From an uncultured Pseudomonadota bacterium (GTDB taxonomy: Bacteria; Pseudomonadota; Gammaproteobacteria; Burkholderiales; Rhodocyclaceae): 13,346 bases of DNA. Below, piece after piece: positions 7,112 to 13,346 of the stretch; position 1 is the first letter of the stretch, and each line of letters begins with the position of its first letter. Under the pieces are notes generated by a model. It was not told the origin of the DNA. It saw only the letters and a program-made list of their open reading frames with translations, and did no database searches. The position numbers and the translations under genes are program-made. The stretch is taken from contig CAMLHL010000070.1 of NCBI GenBank assembly GCA_946479855.1, positions 1 to 13,346 of the forward strand, read 5' to 3'.

Positions 7112-7884
7112 AAATTGCCTGCTTGTTGATTCTGCCCCTGCTCGCCACGCCGCCGGTTTTCGCGGCGGAGCGGCCGGCAACCCCGGGCACTGTATCGGCC
7201 CCGGCTGCCAAAACTGGCATTGAGCGCCAGGAAATCCGCGCCCAGTTACTGCCGCGCCGATTCACCACCTTGGCGGCTGAGATCGGCGCCAAGATCAACC
7301 GCCTGCCGGTTCCGGAGGGTGGGGCATTCAAGGCCGGCCAGCTGCTCGTCAGCTTTGACTGTTCGATGCCGCAAGCCATGCTGCAAAAAGCTCGCGCTGA
7401 ACTGAAATCCGCCGAGCAAACCCATAAGGCCAACAAGCGCCTGGCCGAACTCAACTCGGTCGGCCTGGTGGAGTTGGAACAGTCCGGAGCAGCCGTCGCC
7501 AAATTTGCCGCCGAAGTCGGCGCGCAGCAGGCGGTGTTGGGCAAATGTTCCGTTGCGGCCCCCTTTGCCGGTCGTGTTGCTGAACAAAAGGTACGCGAAC
7601 AACAATATGCCCAACCCGGCCAGCCACTGCTGGATATCCTCGATGACAGCGTTCTCGAACTGGAATTCTTGGTACCGTCCAGTTGGCTGGGCTGGCTCAA
7701 GCTTGGCCAGGGGTTTCAAGTGGAAATCGATGAAACGCACAAAACCTACCCGGCCAAGTTCATTCGCATTGGCGCCCGTGTCGATCCTGTCAGCCAGTCG
7801 GTCAAGGTGGCCGCCGCCATTGATGGCAAATTTCCCGAATTGATTGCCGGCATGAGTGGCCGCGTCCGCGTCACTCAACCTTAG
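7108..7884 (+). CDS. Small periplasmic adaptor (membrane fusion) protein, HlyD/RND-adaptor family
   Basis: The product has 258 residues from a GTG start that overlaps the TolC-like stop by 4 bp. A good Shine-Dalgarno (GGAAG, 7-base spacer) supports it over the earlier in-frame ATG at 7054. The N-terminus is a cleavable-type signal peptide, hydrophobic and ending PPVFA before AERP, so the mature protein should be soluble in the periplasm. Residues 55-85 (LAAEIGAKINRLPVPEGGAFKAGQ) and about 147-178 (CSVAAPFAGRVAEQKVREQQ) are the two halves of a biotinyl-lipoyl-like domain. They flank a short alpha-hairpin (about 88-142). A beta-barrel region (182-225) and a short C-terminal part (IAGMSGRVRV) follow. 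Adaptors link an inner-membrane pump to a TolC channel. This one is shorter than usual and lacks the N-terminal membrane helix of classic HlyD, so it resembles RND-type adaptors. The giant gene starts 55 bp downstream. Confidence 0.87.
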   Translation: MKIACLLILPLLATPPVFAAERPATPGTVSAPAAKTGIERQEIRAQLLPRRFTTLAAEIGAKINRLPVPEGGAFKAGQLLVSFDCSMPQAMLQKARAELKSAEQTHKANKRLAELNSVGLVELEQSGAAVAKFAAEVGAQQAVLGKCSVAAPFAGRVAEQKVREQQYAQPGQPLLDILDDSVLELEFLVPSSWLGWLKLGQGFQVEIDETHKTYPAKFIRIGARVDPVSQSVKVAAAIDGKFPELIAGMSGRVRVTQP

Positions 7885-7939
7885 GCCTGCTCCGGGTCTG
7901 CACTATTCTCGCTTCCGTTTATTTGCCGAGTAACCGAAC

Positions 7940-10900
7940 ATGAAAAGCACTGCTTCCATCAAGCACACCCCCAATAAGACTCGCCTGATCCGCCGCGGCC
8001 CGAGTCCACTGGCACTGGAACAGCGTTTCATGTTCGATGGGGCGGCCGTTTCCGATGTGGTCGATACCGTTGCTACCAAGCCGCTTGCGGATGCCACGGC
8101 GACCGGAGACGGCCTTCTCCATCTCGTCGCACCGGCTAGTGCCGTGCCGTCGACGCTAACCAATGCCGAAGCCGCTGCGGAAAAGCAGGTTGCCGATTTT
8201 CTGCAGCAGCCTGATGCTGCCCAGCAACTGTTCACGTTATTCAACGGTGGCCAAAGCGCTCCCTCCGCCGAGTGGACAGCCAAGGTGGAAGCCTTGCAAC
8301 AGGCCGTTGCCTCTGGCAGCTATAACATTGCAGTGCAATTTCTCAGCAGCGACGCGCTGCAGGGGGCCAAGGGCGCCTTCGCCGCCAGCGGCCCGGATGG
8401 CCACCCTGTGATCTACCTGAACCAGGACTGGATTGCCGCCGGTGCGGACACCGCCTCCATCACCCAGGTGATCGCAGAAGAAGTCGGGCATTCCATCGAT
8501 GCCTACGTCAATGGTCAACACGATACTCCGGGGGACGAAGGCGAGGCATTTGCCTACCTCCTGGCTAATGGCCAGTTCCGGCTGGAAGCCGTTCAATCTG
8601 TGCTCGATGGCGGCACCATCCAGGTTGAAGGTAAGGATGTAAACGTCGAGTTCGCCAATTTCACCTTCGTCAACGCCTACGAAATGGTTTATGACAGTGT
8701 GAATAACAACGGCGTCATTGAAAGCAACCTTGGCGAAACGGCAGCCGAGAAAGAGCAGAATTCGCACAATTTCAATGCGGCTAGCCTCGGCCAGGTGCTC
8801 GTCAATGACGACACCAACAGTAACCTCTTCAGCGGCAATGACGTGGCGGCCATCGGTATCAACATTGGCGGCAAGACCTATTACGGCTGGATCAGTCGGC
8901 CGATCAAGTCCGGCGGCGTCGTCCGGGGCTTTTATTTCTGGACCGATGTTAACTTCACATCGTTGGCCCTTGCCCAGACGGACGGCAATCAGGACGGTGA
9001 CAATAACACCGCGGACAACCGTGGCTTCCTGCTCGTTGTCGATCAAGCGTGGTTTAACACCCAGATTGGCTTGGGTTCGTCGAAAACCATCAATAACACC
9101 AAAGATGGAAACCTGGGAACCATCACGGTCGCGAACGTAGGTTCCTCGTCCGATCGGGTCGATACCGCGCTGAACAGCCTGCTGGGCACGCCAACAACGC
9201 CCGTTCTGACTGCGGATATCGCAACTGCCGCCGTGGAACTCGGTTCCGATAACAATCCGGCAGATGTCAACCCATCAACCGGTACTATCCTGACTGCGAC
9301 GACGTCTGCCAACGGTAACGTGCTCTTGAATGACACCTTGCCGGCCTCCTTGAGTGTCATCGACGTCTCCAGCACGGAGACTGGTCAGAAAATCAGCATC
9401 CTGACTTCAGGGAGTTATCTTCTCGAAGGCAAATATGGCACGCTGACGCTGGCACCTAACGGCAATTACATCTATGCGCCGAGAAATGACAGCACTCTGG
9501 TCGATTCCTTGCGAAGCGGCTCGGTCGCTGAAACCTTTACTTACACGGCCATAAATACCAACGGCGGCAAGGCGACGGCAACCCTTACCGTCAGCATCCA
9601 GGGGAGCAACGATGCGCCGATTGCTGTTAACGACTACAACATCGCAAAAGTCACGACGACAACCGGTGTCGTCGGCTACTCGGCTTCGGGCAACGTACTC
9701 ACCAATGACACTGACGTAGATGCCGGCGACACCAAATCAATCGTCGGCAGCACTTCCTTCTTCGATACCCCCGTTTCTGTTACCCCTCATGCCGGCTCGA
9801 CGCAGCTGATTTTTGCCGGGCAAGGGAGTTCCTTTAGCAGTTTCGGCTCAGGAGGGCAGGAGCTCTTTTACAAATCAGGAACCAACTACTACGCCCTTGC
9901 CGATAGTTCGTACAAGAATATTTACGTAACGGCTATTGATAGCACGAAAACGATATTCACATTCAATGCAGACCCCGCTTATTACTGGGATGGCACTGCT
10001 TGGCAAGCTGTAAGCAACATTTCAACATTCTTCAAAAGCAACGCTACGGTGCTGTTTAAAGATGTCAGCACTCCGCCCGCAGCCGTTATCACCTCAACAA
10101 CCAGCGGTGGGGGCGGCAAAGAAGCAACCGCCAGTTCATCGGCAAACAGCTCCTATACCGACCTTGTTTTCAATGGAGACAAAACTTTAACCTACACGAC
10201 CGGAGCGTTGATTACCGGCTCGGGAGTGCCGGACGGTACCTACATTAGTTCATCAACTTACGACTCGATCACGGGCAAAACAACCGTAAGAACCAACAAT
10301 GAGCTGAGCGGTGTTACCACGATCACTTCGCTAGCCCTCTACACCAAGACTACGCTTACCGGCACATATGGATCGCTGTCCTTGTATGCTAATGGCGATT
10401 ACGTTTACACCCCGACTCAGGATGGCGCGGCTGGCGTAGATACATTCACCTATTACATGCAGGATTCGAGCGGCGTTAAAAGCCGCGCCACCTTGCAGAT
10501 CACGGTTTACGGTAGCACTGCCAACGACCCGCTGTTAGCTGCCGACACCAACAGCATGACGGAGCAGGGGGTCGTCAACGGCGGAAATACATCCAATTCG
10601 GCGGCGTCCACCGTCTCTGGAAATGTGCTCACCAACGACAAGGAAACCAGCACCGCTTCGAGCATTGGCACGGACTATGTAAAAGCCATTACAAACGAAG
10701 CAGGAACCTCGTCCAGCAGCTTCGGCATCGATACGACACGCAACAACGAATCCTCAGCCAGCGTAATGGGCACCTATGGCTCCATCGTCATTAACGATGC
10801 CGGTGTTTACACCTATACCCTCGGCAACACTGCTGACCTGGTGCAAGCGTTGCAAAACGGAAAATCCGTTACGGATGTTTTCTATTACCAGGTCAAAAAT

Positions 10901-13346
10901 ACGCTGAGCGGCCCAGGGGTTTCCTGGGAAAAACTTACCATTACCATCGGTGGGGCGAACGATATTCCCGTCGCCAATAACGACGCTGCTGACGTCACAG
11001 AGGACGGCACCTTAATCGCAACCGGTAACGTGCTGACCAACGATACCGATGTCGATGCCGCTGACACCAAAGCGGTGACGCAAGCCACCTATACGACAAC
11101 GACGACCCCGATCAGCGGTGGTTCGCTGACAATCAATGGCCTGTATGGCGTACTGACCCTGTCTCAGGATGGCCATTACTCCTATGCTTTGACCAATTCG
11201 GACCCTGCCGTCCAGGCGCTGTTGTTCGGACAGTCAGTTACAGATACTTTTACCTACCGCATTCAAGATTCAAAAGGCGCATTTTCCGATGCCAGCCTCA
11301 CGGTCAACATCCATGGGAGCGAGGATCGTCCGACCATCGCCGTCAACGGCGTTGAAGTAGAAGAAGGATCAAGCGCACTATTTTCTGTTGAAATCAGTCA
11401 GGCTCAACTCAGCGCCAGAAGCATTAACCTCGATTTGCTTGATGGCACTGCAACGCTTTCAGGGGCTGATTATTCCAGCAATTTCACGGCCTACTACTAC
11501 GCCACTCCGACCGACGAGCTAAATAACGCCCAAACGCCGTTGACCATAAATGCCGGGGCGATCTCTCTTCCCGCCGGCATCACCAAGTTTTATGTGCGCG
11601 TGTCGACAAACAACGACAATGTTTTTGAAGGCGTTGAATCATTTGTCCTTCGCGCGGCATTTGCCGATGCAGATTTGAAATATCAGAATGGTGTCGGAGG
11701 TACCCTGCGCGTCAACACGAGTTCGGACGGAACCGCCAACATTTACGACGATGGCTCGAAGTCTGATGGCGACGATCCCGATAGCCTTGCCGATGACGAC
11801 CGTACGATCAACGTCGTTGCCGGCGGTACGTTCAACGAAGCCTCAACCTACGCCACCTTTACGGTTACCGGCCAGTCGGGCTATGCCATCAATCTGGCCA
11901 TCGGCAACACCAGCACCACGGCCGACCGCGATGCTTCCATCAACAGCTTCGTCTACGAATATTCCACTGACGGCGGTAGCAACTGGAGCATCTATAGTTG
12001 GAATGGCAGCACCGGCAATCGCCCGACTGTACCGGGAGCCGCGCCCGGCAACGGCACTGTACTTGTCCGGGTCGCCATTGGCAGTGAAGCCGATATTCCG
12101 TATGAGGGTGCCGAAACCTTTACCCTGACCGCCAGCTACGCGACCAACAGTGCGATCACCGCCACCGCGACCGATAGCATCATGGACGACGGTGCAGGCA
12201 CGGGCGGTAGCGACAACGACGTGCCGACCCTGAGCGTAAGCAGCCCGATCCTCGCCGAAGATGCTGGCCACGCCGTGTTCACGCTTAACCTGTCGAACGT
12301 CTCGGTATTAGCAACCACGGTCAGCCTGGCGCTGACCGATGGCAGCGCAACGGCGCCAGCAGACTACTCTACGGCGCTGGAAGTATCCATCGATGGAGGG
12401 ACGACTTGGACCCCGGCGACCAGCGTCACTTTCGCACCGAATACCACCAGTCTTCTGGTCCGTGCCCCGGTCGTCAATGACAACCTGCCCGAACTCACCG
12501 AGAACTTCACCCTGACTGCGACGACGACAGCCGGCGTGACCAGTAATTCGAGTGCCATCGGTACCGCCTCGATCACCGACAACGACGGCCTGCCAAGCCT
12601 GGCGATCAGCGGCCCGGTCCTGGTCAACGAAGGCGCCGGCACGCTGACCTACACCGTCACGCTCTCCAACCCGAGCGCCTCGACCGTCAGCATTGACTAC
12701 CGCACCGCCGACGGCAGCGCGCTGGCGGGCAGCGACTACAGCGCCGCCAGCGGCACGCTCAGCTTCGCCCCGGGCGAGACGAGCCAGACCTTCACGGTTG
12801 CGATCGGCAACGACAACACCTACGAAGGCCCTGAAAACTACAGCATCAACCTGAGTGCCCCGGTCAACGCCAGCATTGCCAGCGGCACGCTCAGCACGAC
12901 CATCGCCGACGACGGCACGGGCGCGGGCGGCAGCAACGATGACCGGCCGACGGTGATCGGCGTCAGCAGCCCGAGCACCGTTGAAGGCGGCAACCTTGAC
13001 TTCACCGTCACCCTGTCCAACCCGAGCACGACGCCGAGCGTGGTCACACTGACCCCGGCCGATGGCACGGGCGTGCTGGGCACCGACACGACGACCCCGA
13101 TTGAAGTCAGCTTCGACGGCGGCACGACCTGGAGCCCGCTCGCCGGTCCGAACCTCAGCGTTCCGGCGAACACCGGCAGCTTCCTCGTCCGCGTGCCGAC
13201 CGTCACTGACCACCTCTCCGAATCGAGCGAGACCATCACCCTGAGCGCCGCCACCGCTCAGAACCTGAGCCCGCTCCAGGGCACCGGCAGCATCACCGAC
13301 AACGACGGCCTGCCAAGCCTGGCGATCAGCGGCCCGGTCCTGGTCA
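7940..13346 (+). CDS. Giant LEPR-XLL-type secreted/surface adhesin with VCBS and Calx-beta repeats (3' end beyond window)
   Basis: An uninterrupted frame from the ATG at 7940 to the right edge encodes 1802 residues with no stop. The start is supported by the preceding 55-bp gap and a family-like N-terminus, though the ribosome site is weak. Order: a basic leader, then LALEQRFMFDGAA (24-36), a variant of the LEPR-XLL signature of very long repetitive exported proteins. Next is a globular region, about 50-220, with EEVGH (180-184) and DTPGDEGEAF (195-204). A region of about 225-420 follows, with an Asp/Asn-rich, possibly calcium-binding stretch (348-360). Four VCBS/cadherin-like units carry GNVL-ND motifs at 459, 584, 894 and 1029; the second has about 185 extra residues. 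Calx-beta-like domains run from about 1132, ending in ITDNDG or IADDG, with alternating types giving a 240-residue repeat near the edge. No membrane anchor is seen. Likely a calcium-stiffened adhesin exported by the upstream channel and adaptor. The C-terminal secretion signal is not visible. Confidence 0.88.
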   Translation, partial: MKSTASIKHTPNKTRLIRRGPSPLALEQRFMFDGAAVSDVVDTVATKPLADATATGDGLLHLVAPASAVPSTLTNAEAAAEKQVADFLQQPDAAQQLFTLFNGGQSAPSAEWTAKVEALQQAVASGSYNIAVQFLSSDALQGAKGAFAASGPDGHPVIYLNQDWIAAGADTASITQVIAEEVGHSIDAYVNGQHDTPGDEGEAFAYLLANGQFRLEAVQSVLDGGTIQVEGKDVNVEFANFTFVNAYEMVYDSVNNNGVIESNLGETAAEKEQNSHNFNAASLGQVLVNDDTNSNLFSGNDVAAIGINIGGKTYYGWISRPIKSGGVVRGFYFWTDVNFTSLALAQTDGNQDGDNNTADNRGFLLVVDQAWFNTQIGLGSSKTINNTKDGNLGTITVANVGSSSDRVDTALNSLLGTPTTPVLTADIATAAVELGSDNNPADVNPSTGTILTATTSANGNVLLNDTLPASLSVIDVSSTETGQKISILTSGSYLLEGKYGTLTLAPNGNYIYAPRNDSTLVDSLRSGSVAETFTYTAINTNGGKATATLTVSIQGSNDAPIAVNDYNIAKVTTTTGVVGYSASGNVLTNDTDVDAGDTKSIVGSTSFFDTPVSVTPHAGSTQLIFAGQGSSFSSFGSGGQELFYKSGTNYYALADSSYKNIYVTAIDSTKTIFTFNADPAYYWDGTAWQAVSNISTFFKSNATVLFKDVSTPPAAVITSTTSGGGGKEATASSSANSSYTDLVFNGDKTLTYTTGALITGSGVPDGTYISSSTYDSITGKTTVRTNNELSGVTTITSLALYTKTTLTGTYGSLSLYANGDYVYTPTQDGAAGVDTFTYYMQDSSGVKSRATLQITVYGSTANDPLLAADTNSMTEQGVVNGGNTSNSAASTVSGNVLTNDKETSTASSIGTDYVKAITNEAGTSSSSFGIDTTRNNESSASVMGTYGSIVINDAGVYTYTLGNTADLVQALQNGKSVTDVFYYQVKNTLSGPGVSWEKLTITIGGANDIPVANNDAADVTEDGTLIATGNVLTNDTDVDAADTKAVTQATYTTTTTPISGGSLTINGLYGVLTLSQDGHYSYALTNSDPAVQALLFGQSVTDTFTYRIQDSKGAFSDASLTVNIHGSEDRPTIAVNGVEVEEGSSALFSVEISQAQLSARSINLDLLDGTATLSGADYSSNFTAYYYATPTDELNNAQTPLTINAGAISLPAGITKFYVRVSTNNDNVFEGVESFVLRAAFADADLKYQNGVGGTLRVNTSSDGTANIYDDGSKSDGDDPDSLADDDRTINVVAGGTFNEASTYATFTVTGQSGYAINLAIGNTSTTADRDASINSFVYEYSTDGGSNWSIYSWNGSTGNRPTVPGAAPGNGTVLVRVAIGSEADIPYEGAETFTLTASYATNSAITATATDSIMDDGAGTGGSDNDVPTLSVSSPILAEDAGHAVFTLNLSNVSVLATTVSLALTDGSATAPADYSTALEVSIDGGTTWTPATSVTFAPNTTSLLVRAPVVNDNLPELTENFTLTATTTAGVTSNSSAIGTASITDNDGLPSLAISGPVLVNEGAGTLTYTVTLSNPSASTVSIDYRTADGSALAGSDYSAASGTLSFAPGETSQTFTVAIGNDNTYEGPENYSINLSAPVNASIASGTLSTTIADDGTGAGGSNDDRPTVIGVSSPSTVEGGNLDFTVTLSNPSTTPSVVTLTPADGTGVLGTDTTTPIEVSFDGGTTWSPLAGPNLSVPANTGSFLVRVPTVTDHLSESSETITLSAATAQNLSPLQGTGSITDNDGLPSLAISGPVLV
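9780..10358 (+). other. Insertion-like segment inside the second VCBS unit of the giant gene
   Basis: In the first and fourth VCBS units the GNVL-ND motif is followed 38 residues later by the YGxL strand, and in the third by 50. In the second unit the distance is 224 residues (584 to 808). The extra stretch (about residues 614-807) is rich in Ser, Thr, Tyr and Gly, contains a Gly run followed by GKEATASSSANSS, and is A/T-richer than its flanks, with codons such as AGA, ATA, TTA and CTA. The frame is kept. I recognise no family. It may be an inserted extra domain or domains. Confidence 0.5.
12572..12626 (+). repeat. First copy of an identical 55-bp segment of a 720-bp tandem repeat
   Basis: These bases are identical to 13292-13346, exactly 720 bp (240 codons) away. 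They encode the end of one Calx-beta-like domain (ITDNDG) and the start of the next (LPSLAISGPVLV). Identity could extend further because the second copy is cut by the window edge. The 240-residue unit holds one plain Calx-beta domain and one variant with an inserted FDGGTTW strand. Confidence 0.85.
13292..13346 (+). repeat. Second copy of the 55-bp identical segment, truncated by window end
   Basis: The segment is identical to 12572-12626 through the last base of the window and in the same reading frame. It marks the start of another 720-bp unit, so the giant gene continues with near-identical tandem domains. Confidence 0.85.

Noticed and set aside
11688..13254. Long opposite-strand and alternative-frame open frames (for example 301 codons at 12308-13213 minus)
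   Set aside because: These are shadows of the GC-rich repetitive giant gene. The true frame continues unbroken and carries the Calx-beta motifs.

Overview
The window looks like chromosomal DNA of a GC-rich betaproteobacterium, most likely from the Rhodocyclales (Dechloromonas/Azoarcus-like). That placement is inferred from codon use and gene content, not from a marker gene. The left third is housekeeping and redox functions. The right two thirds is an accessory locus for exporting a giant surface protein.

Layout: (1) 1-881 (+) is the C-terminal two thirds of rimO (ribosomal protein S12 methylthiotransferase). It overlaps by 26 bp (2) a 465-residue FAD-linked oxidase of the D-lactate/D-2-hydroxyglutarate dehydrogenase type (856-2253, +). 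(3) Convergent to these is a tightly coupled minus-strand operon read from 4866 to 2271: an ArsC/YffB-family reductase, the chaperone Hsp33 (hslO) and a six-helix membrane histidine kinase. The junctions are ATGA and TGATG overlaps. The Hsp33 keeps only two of the four cysteines of the canonical redox switch. (4) 4867-5560 is a 694-bp intergenic region. It holds a probable minus-strand promoter for the operon, several perfect inverted repeats, a minus-strand hairpin followed by a T tract, and an AT-rich forward promoter region with a CRP/FNR-type palindrome.

(5) From 5579 to the right edge everything is on the plus strand: a TolC-like outer-membrane lipoprotein, a small periplasmic adaptor overlapping it by 4 bp (GTGA), and after 55 bp a giant gene that starts at 7940 and is still open at 13346 (1802 residues so far). 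I translated the giant frame line by line and found no stop or frameshift. Its product has an N-terminal LEPR-XLL-type signature (LEQRFMFDGAA), a region with EEVGH and DTPGDEGE motifs resembling a degenerate zincin, four VCBS/cadherin-like units (one with about 185 extra residues), and then a run of Calx-beta-like domains. This run ends in a 240-residue (720-bp) repeat that continues past the window.

Taken together, the right part encodes an outer-membrane channel, a periplasmic adaptor and their probable substrate, a large adhesin-like protein. No inner-membrane pump or ATPase is encoded in the window, and the adaptor has a cleavable signal peptide in place of a membrane anchor. The export machine is therefore either completed downstream or is not a standard type I system. 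This locus is the best candidate for something poorly described here.
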